DNA from: Clostridiales bacterium
Lineage (GTDB): Bacteria > Bacillota > Clostridia > Oscillospirales > QAMX01
DNA length: 47,658 nt
Assembly (NCBI GenBank): GCA_012800055.1
Contig: JAAZKA010000015.1
Location: 1 to 47,658, forward strand
Direction: 5' to 3'
Below the pieces are notes generated by a model that did not search any database, was not told where the DNA came from, and saw nothing but the letters and a program-made list of their open reading frames with translations. Below, in pieces: positions 8,292 to 17,281 of this stretch. Every line of letters starts with the position of its first letter. Position 1 is the stretch's first letter. Made by a program: the position numbers and the translations under genes.

Positions 8292-9632
8292 TTGGGCGTT
8301 TTAGACATCGCGCGGATTGAGAATCCCGAGGCGCGCGCAATTCTGTGTATCGCAGCCATGCTGTTCGCAGGGTTTTTACTGACACGCATCACGAAGAAAT
8401 GCAGGCTGCCAAATGTAACGGGCTACATACTGGCGGGTGTGGTGCTTGGGCCGTACGTGCTGGGGGTATTGTCACCGCAGGTGACCCAGCGGATGGGGTT
8501 TCTGACGGACGTTGCGCCGGCGCTGATCGCGTTCGGCGTAGGGAAGTATTTGAAAATCTCGAAGCTGCGTGAGAACGGCCGGCGTGTGGTGATGATCACG
8601 CTGTGCGAGGCACTGCTCGCGGCGGCGGTCGTGACGATTGTGATGATGTTCCTGTTCCATTATGAGTGGCCGTTTGCACTGCTGTTAGGTGTGATTGCTG
8701 CTGCGACTGCGCCGACCTCAACGATCATGACAATCCGACAGTACAAGGCGAAGGGACGCTTCGTCAATACGCTGCTGCAGGTGATCGCGGTAGACAACGC
8801 GCTTGCGATCATAGCGTTTTCGGTTGCGGCAGCGGTCGTACAGGCGATGAGCGGCGGCGGGAGCATGAAGACGCTGGATATCGTGATGCCGCTGGTGTAC
8901 AATACCATTCTGATCATATTGGGAACGCTTGCGGGACTGCTGCTGAAGCGGCTGATTACGCCGACACGGACGATCGACCATATGCTGGTACTGGCGGTGG
9001 CAATCGTGCTGATCATCGCCGGAATCGGCGCATTGTTGCGCGTGTCGCCGCTGCTGGCGTGCATGGCAATGGGCATGGTGTACGTCAACCGCGGAGGCGA
9101 CAGGAGACTTTTTAAGCTGGTGGCGCGGTTCTCGCCGCCGATCCTGCTGATGTTCTTTGTCCTGTCCGGCACGAAACTGAACATCCCGACGCTCGCAACG
9201 GCGGGGCTGGCAGGCGTGGCTTACTTTGCCGTTCGGTTGATTGCAAAATACACGGGGGCATTCATCGGTTCGGCGATATCGGGCGCGACGAAGGAGACGC
9301 GGCGCTACATCGGTCTGGCGTTGATTCCGCAGGCGGGCGTGTCGATCGGTCTGGCGGGTCTCGCACAGCGCATCCTGCCCGCAGAACTGGGGGTTCTGTT
9401 GTCGACGATCATCCTGTCGTCCGGACTGATGTACGAAATGGTGGGACCGGCGTGCGCGAAGGCGGCATTGCACCTGGCGGGCACGATCGGACAGATGCCG
9501 GAGAACGGTGCGGCAGAGGATACAGGCGCGCTGCTGGAGCAATTCTCAGAGCCGAGCAATGATTCACTTGGCACGGTGGACGAGAACGCGAAGTCTGAGG
9601 AACAAGAGGACAACAGCGTCGAGCTTTCCTAA
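8292..9632 (+). CDS. Cation:proton antiporter, CPA2 (Kef-type) family
   Basis: 446 residues with about 11-12 hydrophobic segments. The N-terminal segment (RLPNVTGYILAGVVLGPYVLG) is the CPA2 signature and AVDNALAI contains the likely ion-binding Asp; the segment after GATKETR ends the membrane domain. An acidic tail (TVDENAKSEEQEDNS) follows, with no TrkA-N domain. It probably exchanges Na+ or K+ for H+. The TTG at 8292 is preferred because AGAGAGGG lies a few nt upstream; ATG 8359 would cut off the first helix. A LysR gene follows after 21 nt on the same strand, so the two may be co-transcribed. Confidence 0.87.
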   Translation: MGVLDIARIENPEARAILCIAAMLFAGFLLTRITKKCRLPNVTGYILAGVVLGPYVLGVLSPQVTQRMGFLTDVAPALIAFGVGKYLKISKLRENGRRVVMITLCEALLAAAVVTIVMMFLFHYEWPFALLLGVIAAATAPTSTIMTIRQYKAKGRFVNTLLQVIAVDNALAIIAFSVAAAVVQAMSGGGSMKTLDIVMPLVYNTILIILGTLAGLLLKRLITPTRTIDHMLVLAVAIVLIIAGIGALLRVSPLLACMAMGMVYVNRGGDRRLFKLVARFSPPILLMFFVLSGTKLNIPTLATAGLAGVAYFAVRLIAKYTGAFIGSAISGATKETRRYIGLALIPQAGVSIGLAGLAQRILPAELGVLLSTIILSSGLMYEMVGPACAKAALHLAGTIGQMPENGAAEDTGALLEQFSEPSNDSLGTVDENAKSEEQEDNSVELS

Positions 9633-9653
9633 AACTTGAACGGAGGGGTTTTC

Positions 9654-10586
9654 ATGATTGACAACAAGCTGCGTACGCTGCTGTCGCTTGCAAATACAAA
9701 GAACTATACCGAGACCGCGCGGGAGCTGAACCTGACGCAGCCGGCGATCAGCCATCACATCCGGCTGCTGGAGGAGGAGTTCAACACGCGTCTGTTCGTA
9801 CGCGTGAAGAATAAGCTGAAGCTGACCCCCGAGGGCGAGATTCTGCTCAAGTACGCCCGGAGCATCAACGCCCTCTACGACAACGCCATAGCGGAGATCG
9901 AGGCATATACCGCCAATATCCGCCACCTGACCATCGGCATTACCCAGACCGTCAGCGAAGTTTCCATGCCGCAGGTCATTGCCCTCTACTGCAACGACCA
10001 CCCCGGCACCCAGGTCACTGTCGTCACCGATACGATCAAGAACATTTACGACCGCCTGAAGCTCTACAAGCTGGATATCGCGGTGGTCGAGGGCGAAGTG
10101 ACGGCGCCGGATTACGTGCCGATGCTGCTGGATACCGACTCTCTGTGTGTAATCGTGTCGCCGCTGCACCCGCTGGCCAACCGCAGCGGTGTGACGTTCG
10201 ACGACATTTGCAATGAGAAGTTCATCCTGCGCTCAAAGAAATCCGGCACGCGTACGCTGTTTGCAAACTACCTGTCGAAGTATTCCAAGACGATCAAGAA
10301 TCTGAATGTCACGATTGAGATCGACGACGTAAGCGTCATCCGAGAGCTTGTGAGCCTGAACATGGGCATCTCGATTGTGGCGAGGAGCGCGTGCGTGGAG
10401 GATGTACAGCGGGGCAGACTCGCGGCAATCGCGTTCTCGGATGCGAACATGTCCCGGGAAATCAACATGCTGTGCCACAAGGATTTCGCGCATCCGGAGA
10501 TTTTAAGGGATTTTCGGGATATCTACCGGCGGCTGTTTCGCAGCGGCAGCGCGGAAATCTCCGATCATCCCGACGAAGAAGATTGA
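9654..10586 (+). CDS. LysR-family transcriptional regulator
   Basis: 310 residues. An N-terminal winged helix-turn-helix is clear (NYTETARELNLTQPAISHHIRLLEEEFNTRLFVR, typical LysR recognition helix), followed by a periplasmic-binding-like effector domain from about residue 90. ATG 9654 has GGAGG 7 nt upstream. It lies directly downstream of the antiporter, not divergent from a target as most LysR genes are, so its target may be that operon itself or something distant. Effector unknown. Confidence 0.92.
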   Translation: MIDNKLRTLLSLANTKNYTETARELNLTQPAISHHIRLLEEEFNTRLFVRVKNKLKLTPEGEILLKYARSINALYDNAIAEIEAYTANIRHLTIGITQTVSEVSMPQVIALYCNDHPGTQVTVVTDTIKNIYDRLKLYKLDIAVVEGEVTAPDYVPMLLDTDSLCVIVSPLHPLANRSGVTFDDICNEKFILRSKKSGTRTLFANYLSKYSKTIKNLNVTIEIDDVSVIRELVSLNMGISIVARSACVEDVQRGRLAAIAFSDANMSREINMLCHKDFAHPEILRDFRDIYRRLFRSGSAEISDHPDEED

Positions 10587-10712
10587 CAAAGGGGAAATCA
10601 GCGCCAATCTGATGCGGGATCAAGACAGCTGGGGGCTGAATATGTCGATCCCCGGCATCATCAAGCATGAATCGGCACTGCAGGGCTGCATCCCGTTGAA
10701 CCCCCCGCGTTT

Positions 10713-11870
10713 TTAAACGACAACCCGACCGCTCAGGATAACTCGATAAACCTTCGCTCCGATCTCGGAGAGAGGGTTTTTCTCATGGATGACGACGTCA
10801 GCATCCAGACCCTCACGCAGTGCGCCGACGCGGTCGGAAAGGCCCAGCAGCTCCGACGGCCACAGCGTGACGGCTTTCCACGCGTCGTCCTCGGCAAGCC
10901 CTGAGCGCGCGGCAAGTCCCGCACACAACGGCAGATACTGCAGCGGAATGACCGGCGCGTCGGTGATGATACCGAACTTGATTCCGGCTTTCGCAAGTAC
11001 GGAAGGTGTTTTGAATGACTTTTCGCGCAGCTCGTACTTCGACTTCGATCCGAATGACGGCCCGATGAAGACCGGCACATGCTCCTGAGCAAGGATATCG
11101 GCGATCAGATGCCCCTCGGTGCAGTGGTCGAGCGTGATGTCCAATCCAAACTCGCGGGCGATACGCAGAGCGGTGAATATGTCGTCGGCGCGGTGGGCGT
11201 GGGCCTTGAGCGGGATTTGATGCCGCAGCACCGGCAGCATCGCCTCAAGCTTACAGTCGTATGCCGGTGCCTTGACGCCCGGATCCGCTGCTGCCGCGTC
11301 GATGTCCGCGAGGTAGCGCTGCGCGCGGGACAGCAGGTCACGCAGGATTGCAGCGGTTGCCATACGCGTGATCGGAGACTTCTGCTGATTGCCGTAGAAA
11401 CGCTTGGGGTTCTCACCGAATGCAATCTTCATAGCGAGGGGATTTCTGAGAATCATATCGTCGACGCGCTGTCCCTGCAGCTTGAGCGCAGCGAATGTCC
11501 CACCGACGACGTTGGCGCTGCCGGGGCCTGTGCAGGCGGTCGTGACGCCGGCTTGGAGTGCCAGAGAGAATGCCTCGCATGCCGGGTTAACCGCGTCGAT
11601 TGCGCGCATTTGGGGCGTGCACGGGTCGGTGCGCTCGTTGACGTCCGAGCCTTCGAAACCGATGCCCTCCTCCTCCAATCCGATGTGGCAGTGCGCCTCG
11701 ACAAATCCGGGCGTCACGAGCCGTCCGCCGGCGTCGATGACCTCGCAGCCGTCCGGCACGGGCAAGTTCTCTCCCACTCCGGCAATCTTCCCGCCGTCGA
11801 TGAGAACGCAGCCGTTCGGGATGTCCGGTGCGCACATCGGTTTGACATACCCATTTTTAATCAGAAGCAT
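10713..11870 (-). CDS. Amidohydrolase, imidazolonepropionase-like (COG1228-type)
   Basis: 385 residues. A small beta-domain (LLIKNGYVKP...GCVLIDGGKIAGVG) leads into the barrel, with the metal motif GFVEAHCHIG, then KAHAHRADD, TLDHCTEGH and GIITDAPV as further metal and catalytic positions, and a C-terminal composite-domain strand (GLDADVVIHEKNPLSE). It hydrolyses a C-N bond of a cyclic or acylated substrate, not identifiable here. ATG 11870 has AGAGGG 8 nt upstream and follows the preceding stop by 4 nt, making it the last gene of the leftward mannosidase/ApbE operon. It could act on a breakdown product of the glycans handled by the first gene (inference). Confidence 0.85.
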   Translation of the reverse strand: MLLIKNGYVKPMCAPDIPNGCVLIDGGKIAGVGENLPVPDGCEVIDAGGRLVTPGFVEAHCHIGLEEEGIGFEGSDVNERTDPCTPQMRAIDAVNPACEAFSLALQAGVTTACTGPGSANVVGGTFAALKLQGQRVDDMILRNPLAMKIAFGENPKRFYGNQQKSPITRMATAAILRDLLSRAQRYLADIDAAAADPGVKAPAYDCKLEAMLPVLRHQIPLKAHAHRADDIFTALRIAREFGLDITLDHCTEGHLIADILAQEHVPVFIGPSFGSKSKYELREKSFKTPSVLAKAGIKFGIITDAPVIPLQYLPLCAGLAARSGLAEDDAWKAVTLWPSELLGLSDRVGALREGLDADVVIHEKNPLSEIGAKVYRVILSGRVVV

Positions 11871-11874
11871 CGTG

Positions 11875-12381
11875 TTATCCCTCTTTCGTATGTTTATGGA
11901 GCCTGAAATAGGCAAACTGCGCGGTAAGACCGGTGAGCGTTCCGGCGAGGATTGCGGCGATGAGCAGGTGCGGCAGATAGACGAATACGACGGCTGTGCG
12001 CATCAGCAGTGCCGCAACGGTGAGCTGACCGGCGTTGTGGGCGATTGCCCCAAAGACACTCGTCACCCACATCTGCTGCGGCGGCAGCTTCACGCACAGC
12101 ATCACAAGCAGGCATAACAGTCCGCCCGCCGCACTGTAGAGAAAGCTCCCCATCCCGCCGGCCAGAACCGCTGCCAGAAGCACCCGTACCGTCAGCACAC
12201 CTGCCGCCTCTTTCCGTCCGAGTGTGTACAGCGCGTAGAGCGTCAGGCAGTTGGCAAGTCCCGGCTTGACACCCGGAACCGCAGTGAACGGAGGCAGCAG
12301 CGATTCAAGATACCACACCCCGAGCGCGATCGCCGCGAGCAGTGCCATCTGCGTCAGACGGTTGGGATGAATACGTTTCAT
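11875..12381 (-). CDS. Gx transporter family membrane protein (EetB-like)
   Basis: 168 residues with about five hydrophobic helices. LTQMALLAAIALGVWYLESLLPPF and GVKPGLANCLTLYALYTLG are hallmarks of the family named heptaprenyl diphosphate synthase component I / Gx transporter; it resembles ECF S-components. Family members sit next to NusG-II and ApbE genes in flavin-based extracellular electron-transfer loci (EetB), where they are thought to move a flavin or quinone-related substrate. ATG 12381 starts 5 nt after the NusG-II gene stop. The next gene, an amidohydrolase, follows at 4 nt. Function here is inferred from context. Confidence 0.82.
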   Translation of the reverse strand: MKRIHPNRLTQMALLAAIALGVWYLESLLPPFTAVPGVKPGLANCLTLYALYTLGRKEAAGVLTVRVLLAAVLAGGMGSFLYSAAGGLLCLLVMLCVKLPPQQMWVTSVFGAIAHNAGQLTVAALLMRTAVVFVYLPHLLIAAILAGTLTGLTAQFAYFRLHKHTKEG

Positions 12382-12386
12382 ACTGA

Positions 12387-12749
12387 TTACCCCGCTATCG
12401 CGTCGACCCCGGTGTCTGCGGAACCCGATATGACCAGCATCACACGGTTTGGGAGACATATGACGGGCTTCCCCGCACTTGCGTAACCCTGCCGTACGCA
12501 CAGCCCGTCGGGACAGCATGCGTCGAGCATTCGTACATGACCCGGCGAAAACTCCACCGTATTGCCGCCGACCGCGAGTGTCCAGGTCTCCGTGACGGTG
12601 TTCAGATCAACGACTGCGACGATCTCACCGTCGAGGTAGACCGTCGCGGTTGCGCCGGAGCCGTTATGGTCAGACGCCAGAACCAGGATTCCGCATCCGA
12701 TGAGCATAAAAGCGAACACAATGATATAAATTACCGTCGAACGTTTCAT
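12387..12749 (-). CDS. NusG domain II-containing membrane-anchored protein (EetA-like)
   Basis: 120 residues. One N-terminal membrane anchor (TVIYIIVFAFMLIGCGILVLA), then a small extracytoplasmic beta-domain containing ATVYLDGEIVAVVDL and CCPDGLCVRQGYAS...VICLPNRVML, the NusG-II signature. Despite the name it is unrelated to transcription in these settings. It overlaps the ApbE gene by 4 nt and precedes the Gx transporter, the same trio as in flavinylation-linked electron-transfer loci. The paired cysteines of the CCPDGLC segment are in place, so the domain looks intact. Confidence 0.85.
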   Translation of the reverse strand: MKRSTVIYIIVFAFMLIGCGILVLASDHNGSGATATVYLDGEIVAVVDLNTVTETWTLAVGGNTVEFSPGHVRMLDACCPDGLCVRQGYASAGKPVICLPNRVMLVISGSADTGVDAIAG

Positions 12750-13750
12750 CCGGCGTACCTCAGCGTGTAGTCCGACGAGATGTCCGAGAGCACCCCGGCA
12801 AGCCCGGAGGTCGCGACGATCTCCCGGTTCTCCGTGACAAAGACGGCTTCAAAATCACCCTGCGTTTTTTGAAATTTGAGGGCGTCATCAAGACCCATCA
12901 CGAACAATGCCGTCGCGTAGGCGTCGGCGAGCGCACCGTCGGAGCCGATGACCGTGACGCTGACAAGACCCGTCCGTGCAGGTGCGCCGGTCGAAGGGTC
13001 AAGGATGTGGTGGTAGGTCACACCGTCGCGCTCGAAGTAACGTTGATAGCTGCCGGACGTGACCACCGAGCAGTCCATGACCTGCACGACGGCAAAGGAT
13101 GCGTCGAGGCTGTACGGGTTGCGCGGTCCGATGCGCCACGGGCTGCCGTCGGGCTTGCTGCCCACCGCCCGGACATTTCCGCCGAGCGATATCACCGCCG
13201 ACGTCACACCGGCGTCCCGCAGCGCATTCGCCATGACGTCTGCCGTGTACCCTTTCGCGATGCCGCCGAAGTCGAGCGCCATCCCGGTCCTCAGCACGGC
13301 GGTATTTCCGTCGAGCGTCACATCGGAGTAGCTGCCGTATGCGCGCAGGGTCAGCAGTTCATCCGCGTCGGGTACGCGCTTGTCGGTTGATGTGAATCCC
13401 CACGCCTGCACGCACGGATAGACGGTCGGGTCAAACGTGCCGCCGGTCACATCCGCGAGTGTGAGCGCACGTGCGAGCAGTGCGGCGGTCGCGTCGGAGA
13501 GTTCGGCCGCACCGGTCTCGTTGAGCCGATACAGTTCGCTGCCCGTATCGACCGCCGAGAGCCGCGTGTCGGCTTCGTTGAGCACCGCAAGTGCGCGGTC
13601 GATCGCACCGCCTACGGTGAAACGGGAACCGTAGGCGGTGACCAGGATGTCAGTGTCCATCGCAAACGCCGCACGCGTCTCGCAATAGCTGCCGGCACAA
13701 CCGGTCAGCAGGATGCACAGCGTCAGAAAAAGTACCGATAATCTTTTCAT
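12746..13750 (-). CDS. apbE: FAD:protein FMN transferase, lipoprotein
   Basis: 334 residues. A lipoprotein signal (LFLTLCILLTGC) anchors it outside the membrane. The enzyme cuts FAD and attaches FMN to Thr/Ser of extracytoplasmic target proteins. Seen: AFAMDTDI near the start, DFGGIAKGY, SLGGNVRAVG, and HHILDPSTG with a downstream Asp for metal binding, all standard ApbE motifs. ATG 13750 overlaps the stop of the mannosidase gene (ATGA), and its own stop overlaps the NusG-II gene. No protein with an obvious FMN-binding domain is encoded in the window, so the target must be elsewhere (for example an RNF subunit or a flavinylated lipoprotein). Confidence 0.93.
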   Translation of the reverse strand: MKRLSVLFLTLCILLTGCAGSYCETRAAFAMDTDILVTAYGSRFTVGGAIDRALAVLNEADTRLSAVDTGSELYRLNETGAAELSDATAALLARALTLADVTGGTFDPTVYPCVQAWGFTSTDKRVPDADELLTLRAYGSYSDVTLDGNTAVLRTGMALDFGGIAKGYTADVMANALRDAGVTSAVISLGGNVRAVGSKPDGSPWRIGPRNPYSLDASFAVVQVMDCSVVTSGSYQRYFERDGVTYHHILDPSTGAPARTGLVSVTVIGSDGALADAYATALFVMGLDDALKFQKTQGDFEAVFVTENREIVATSGLAGVLSDISSDYTLRYAG

Positions 13751-16002
13751 TCCGGAAGCTTTTCGAGCAGTTCTGCCCATCTGCGTGTCTGTTCGAGCGT
13801 ATACGGTACCTCGCCGGTGATGTAGTGGTTGTATACGGTCTTCCCGTCATACCGCAGCGCGAGAATCAGCAGCCGCTTCTCGGAGTAAAACAGTTCCACA
13901 CCCGGAAGCTTTGTATTCTCATTGGCGGCGGCGGTGAACGTACCCTCCGCGAGTGTTTCGTCGGTTTCGGCGTCGTATACGCGGTAGGTTCCGGCGATAT
14001 CCGCGAGGGTATCGTTGCAGACGGTCAGCGGTGCGCGCCAGTTTTCGATCTCGCCCATGCACAGCACGCATCCCTGCTGCGCGCGTTTGATCCAGCGATA
14101 CGCCAGTTTCTTCTCGAAGTAGTAGTCGACGATTGCATCGGAGAACTGCGGCCAGCCGTCGGTGAGATTCCACCAGATGACGCCGGTGCCCTCCCACTTG
14201 CGCAGACGCATCGTCTCGATGAAGAACTTCTTCGCTTCGGCCTGCGCGAACTGAGAGATGAACGAGAAGTCCGGGAGGTTGTCGGGGATATAGCCGAGTA
14301 TCTGCCGCGTCTGCTTCGCCATCATCGGGATACGGCTGTCGTACCAGTGGCGTCCGGCGTCGGCGGCGTGGATGTGCCATTCATGGTTATTCTCCCACGG
14401 CCATATTGCGCCGGGCGTGATGAACTTCGCGATGCTCTCCGGAGAGTTGCAGCCATGATAACCGGTCTCGCTGACGAAGCGGGCGTTGTGTGCGGAGTAG
14501 AAGCGCGCCTTGTAGTGGTCGCGCGCACCCCAGATGTGCTGCTCTGCCGAGACGCCGTTGTAGCTTGTGTCACCGTCCGCGCGTTCGCCGAGGTCGGGCG
14601 AGCTTGCCAGGTACGGACGGTGCGGATCCTCACGCCGTACGATCTCCGGCAGCAGTCCGCGCGTGAGTTTGTTGCTCTTCGGGTCAGGATCGTAGTAGTC
14701 GCACTCGTTGTCGCCGCACCACAGAAGCAGTGACGCATGGCCCCGGAGCTTGCGGATGACCGCCGTGGCCTCCGTTTCCATGACTTTCAAAAACGCGTCG
14801 TCTTCCGGGTACGGCCCGCACGCCATTGCGAAGTCCTGCCATACCATAATACCGTATTCATCGCATAGGTCGAAGAACGCGTGATCCTCGTAGACATTGC
14901 CGCCCCAGCAGCGCACGATGTTGCAGCCGAGATCTGCAAGCATCCCGACCGCACGTTTATACCGCAGCGGGTCGCGTGAGTGGAACGCGTCCATCGGAAC
15001 CCAGTTGGAGCCTTTGCAGAAGATCGGCGTATCATTGACATAGAACTTAAACTCACGGAAACCTTTTTCACGCGGGACGCGCTCAAGCCGGACGGTGCGG
15101 ATGCCGACGCGCTTCTCAACGGATGCCGCCGGGACACCGTCGACCAGCAGCGTCACGGTCACGTCGTAGAGGTTCTGCTCGCCGTAGCCGCGCGGCATCC
15201 ACAGCTTGGGCTGCGGTATTTTCACGCCGACAAAGCCCGCAGTGAAGTAGACCTTGCTCTCCTGTGAGAACACCTGCTTGCCGCAGCGTCCCTCTATCTT
15301 CAGTGAGAGCCTGCGGATATTCTGCGGCGCGGTGCGGGAGGTGAAGTTGACCTGCAGCGTCGCTTCCGCTTCACTGACGCGGATGGGCGCGATGTAGACA
15401 TCGGTCAGCTCTGTCGCGGGGATTTCCTCGATGCGCACGCCGCGCCATAAGCCTGCCGAGACGGTGCGGGGCATGATGTCCCAGCCGAAGCACGATGCCG
15501 GTTTGCGCAGCCGGAGCTGTTCCTGATTATGGTAATAGGTCTCTCGCAGTGGGAATGGATAGTATTCCTGATCGGCAGCCCAGACAAGCGGGGAACGCAG
15601 ATAGACCTGCAGGATGTTGTCTTCCCGCAGCAGCTCTCCGCAAGGGAAGGTGTGGGCGATCAGCGCGTTCTCGGTATGCCCGAGCAGGATACCGTTGAGG
15701 TAGTAGTCGGCGATACAGTCGACGCCCTCAAAGACCAGCCGCTGTGGTTTGGCAAGCGCGTCGGCGGTCAGCGTGAAGCGGCGCTCATAGAGGTAGTCGT
15801 AGGTCTCAAACTCCTGGCACTTGAGGATGTTGTCGCCCATAAAGAGGTCATCGGGCAGCAGTCCCGCGTCCTGCAGCGCGAACTCGACGTTCCCCGGAAC
15901 TGCTGCCGGCATTGCGGGCGCTTGGGTGATCTCATCAATCGATCTCTTCTCCGCATTCGCCGGAAACGCCCACAGACGCCAGACTCCGTTTAAGCTCATC
16001 AT
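13747..16002 (-). CDS. Beta-mannosidase-like glycoside hydrolase family 2
   Basis: 751 residues, no signal peptide, so it acts in the cytoplasm on imported oligosaccharides. Order: jelly-roll sugar-binding domain (to about 180), immunoglobulin-like domain (about 185-290), TIM barrel (about 290-640) and a tail. The acid/base Glu433 lies in WCGDNECDY and the nucleophile Glu512 in FVSETGYHG, both matching GH2 beta-mannosidases (WCGNNE / SE.G); PRGYGEQNLY is also typical. ATG 16002 has GGAGG 8 nt upstream. It heads the operon that contains apbE and the Gx transporter, an unusual partnership. Beta-1,4-mannan or N-glycan fragments are plausible substrates. Confidence 0.9.
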   Translation of the reverse strand: MMSLNGVWRLWAFPANAEKRSIDEITQAPAMPAAVPGNVEFALQDAGLLPDDLFMGDNILKCQEFETYDYLYERRFTLTADALAKPQRLVFEGVDCIADYYLNGILLGHTENALIAHTFPCGELLREDNILQVYLRSPLVWAADQEYYPFPLRETYYHNQEQLRLRKPASCFGWDIMPRTVSAGLWRGVRIEEIPATELTDVYIAPIRVSEAEATLQVNFTSRTAPQNIRRLSLKIEGRCGKQVFSQESKVYFTAGFVGVKIPQPKLWMPRGYGEQNLYDVTVTLLVDGVPAASVEKRVGIRTVRLERVPREKGFREFKFYVNDTPIFCKGSNWVPMDAFHSRDPLRYKRAVGMLADLGCNIVRCWGGNVYEDHAFFDLCDEYGIMVWQDFAMACGPYPEDDAFLKVMETEATAVIRKLRGHASLLLWCGDNECDYYDPDPKSNKLTRGLLPEIVRREDPHRPYLASSPDLGERADGDTSYNGVSAEQHIWGARDHYKARFYSAHNARFVSETGYHGCNSPESIAKFITPGAIWPWENNHEWHIHAADAGRHWYDSRIPMMAKQTRQILGYIPDNLPDFSFISQFAQAEAKKFFIETMRLRKWEGTGVIWWNLTDGWPQFSDAIVDYYFEKKLAYRWIKRAQQGCVLCMGEIENWRAPLTVCNDTLADIAGTYRVYDAETDETLAEGTFTAAANENTKLPGVELFYSEKRLLILALRYDGKTVYNHYITGEVPYTLEQTRRWAELLEKLPE

Positions 16003-16035
16003 TGTAAATTCCTCCCACGGCATTTCTCATAGAAC

Positions 16036-16064
16036 AGTATACCGTTTCAGCGGGGAAAAGTCAA
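16036..16064 (-). promoter_or_regulatory. Promoter of the mannosidase-apbE operon
   Basis: On the minus strand TTGACT (16064-16059), 17-nt spacer, TATACT (16041-16036), about 34 nt before ATG 16002. It is back to back with the promoter at 16117-16145, leaving about 50 nt between them for shared regulator binding. Confidence 0.75.
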
Positions 16065-16116
16065 GAAAATAAATACGAATGGATAAAAGCGCGTGTGTAT
16101 CCGTCAAACACAGCTC

Positions 16117-16145
16117 TTGCAATCGGTACGCGGATGTGGTATAAT
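16117..16145 (+). promoter_or_regulatory. Promoter of the D-2-hydroxyacid dehydrogenase gene
   Basis: TTGCAA (16117-16122), 17-nt spacer, TATAAT (16140-16145), 35 nt before ATG 16181. Confidence 0.7.
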
Positions 16146-16180
16146 CAAACACAAGGATTCTGACAAAGGAGAGTATGCTT

Positions 16181-17167
16181 ATGAGAATTGCCATGCTGCA
16201 GCCGCACGACAGTGTCCCGTCCATTTTCTCGGAGAAGGCACTTAAGAGACTTGAGAAAATCGGAGAAGTTGTCCGCAATCCCGGTACCGCGAGCGATGAA
16301 AACGTCAAAAAGACAATCGAGGGCGCCGACATCGCCATCACGTCCTGGGGCAATACCACGCTGCACGCCGACATCCTCGATGCCGCGCCGAACCTCCGCC
16401 TGATTGTCCACGCAGCCGGTTCCATCAAGCCGATCGTCTGCGATGCCGTCTGGGAGCGCGGTATCCGCGTCACCGGTTCGCCCAAGCCACTGGGCATAGG
16501 CGTCGCTGAGACCGCGCTGGGCTTCACGATCTCCGCGGCCAAGAACTACTACAACCTCAACGCATCGCTTCATAACGGCGGATGGGGAGAGGGCAAGGAG
16601 AATATCCGTGAGCTGTACGACTTGACTGTCGGCGTCATCGGCGCCGGATGGGCGGGCGGTCACTATCTGCGCCTGATGCAGAACTTCGACGTCGAGACGC
16701 TGCTGTATGACCCCTACTGCTCCAAGGAGAAGGCCGCGGTGCTGCACACCACCCTCGCCGACCTCGAGACCGTGCTCAGGAAATCCGATATCATCTCCAT
16801 CCACGCACCGTCCATCCCCGAGACGAACAACATGTTCAACAGGGACACGCTCGCGATGATGAAGAAGGACGCGATTCTCATCAACACCGCGCGCGGCTCG
16901 ATTATCAACGAAGCCGACCTCTACGCGCATATGAAGGCCGGCAACCTCAAGTACGCTTGCATCGACGTCTTCAATCCCGAACCTCCGGCGGTCGACAATC
17001 CGCTGCGTACATTGCCCAACGTCATCATGACCCCCCACCTCGCCGGACTTGCGGCAAACGGCAAGCTGCGCATCGGAATGCACGCGGCTGAGGAGATCGA
17101 AAAGTTCCTCGCGGGTGAGAAGATGGACTGTGAGGCGACCCGGGCGATGCTCGCGACGATGGCATAA
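16181..17167 (+). CDS. D-isomer-specific 2-hydroxyacid dehydrogenase (NAD-dependent)
   Basis: About 328 residues. The nucleotide-binding loop GVIGAGWAGG starts near residue 151, and the catalytic set Arg238 (TARGS), Glu267 (NPEPP) and His286 (TPHLAG) is complete. Such enzymes reduce 2-keto acids or oxidise D-2-hydroxy acids (glycerate, lactate, phosphoglycerate-like). It lacks the C-terminal ACT domain of long SerA. ATG 16181 has AAAGGAG 9 nt upstream; the ATG at 16175 is too close to that site. A GC-rich stem-loop follows the stop. The substrate is open; sugar-acid metabolism fits the neighbourhood. Confidence 0.9.
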   Translation: MRIAMLQPHDSVPSIFSEKALKRLEKIGEVVRNPGTASDENVKKTIEGADIAITSWGNTTLHADILDAAPNLRLIVHAAGSIKPIVCDAVWERGIRVTGSPKPLGIGVAETALGFTISAAKNYYNLNASLHNGGWGEGKENIRELYDLTVGVIGAGWAGGHYLRLMQNFDVETLLYDPYCSKEKAAVLHTTLADLETVLRKSDIISIHAPSIPETNNMFNRDTLAMMKKDAILINTARGSIINEADLYAHMKAGNLKYACIDVFNPEPPAVDNPLRTLPNVIMTPHLAGLAANGKLRIGMHAAEEIEKFLAGEKMDCEATRAMLATMA

Positions 17168-17190
17168 GACACTTCCATACAGATCACAAG

Positions 17191-17214
17191 GGCGGCGCCG
17201 GTTCAGACGCCGCC
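17191..17214 (+). terminator. Stem-loop after the dehydrogenase gene, weak terminator
   Basis: GGCGGCG (17191-17197) pairs with CGCCGCC (17208-17214) around a 10-nt loop, 23 nt after the stop codon. Only two T residues follow, so termination may be inefficient. Confidence 0.45.
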
Positions 17215-17252
17215 TTGCTGCGCCTGAAAATAGATCCTTTCCGCGTCAGCTC

Positions 17253-17281
17253 TTGTCAAGAGAGAAATATTGTGGTATACT
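17253..17281 (+). promoter_or_regulatory. Promoter of the class III aminotransferase gene
   Basis: TTGTCA (17253-17258), 17-nt spacer, TATACT (17276-17281), about 50 nt before ATG 17333. The -10 lies inside the first unit of a tandem repeat (17272-17305). Confidence 0.7.

Noticed and set aside
10587-10712. 34-codon frame (ATG 10612 to TAA) after the LysR gene
   Set aside because: No ribosome binding site, no known motif, and it sits in a short convergent gap; could be a decayed tail but support is too thin. No clear terminator was seen there either.
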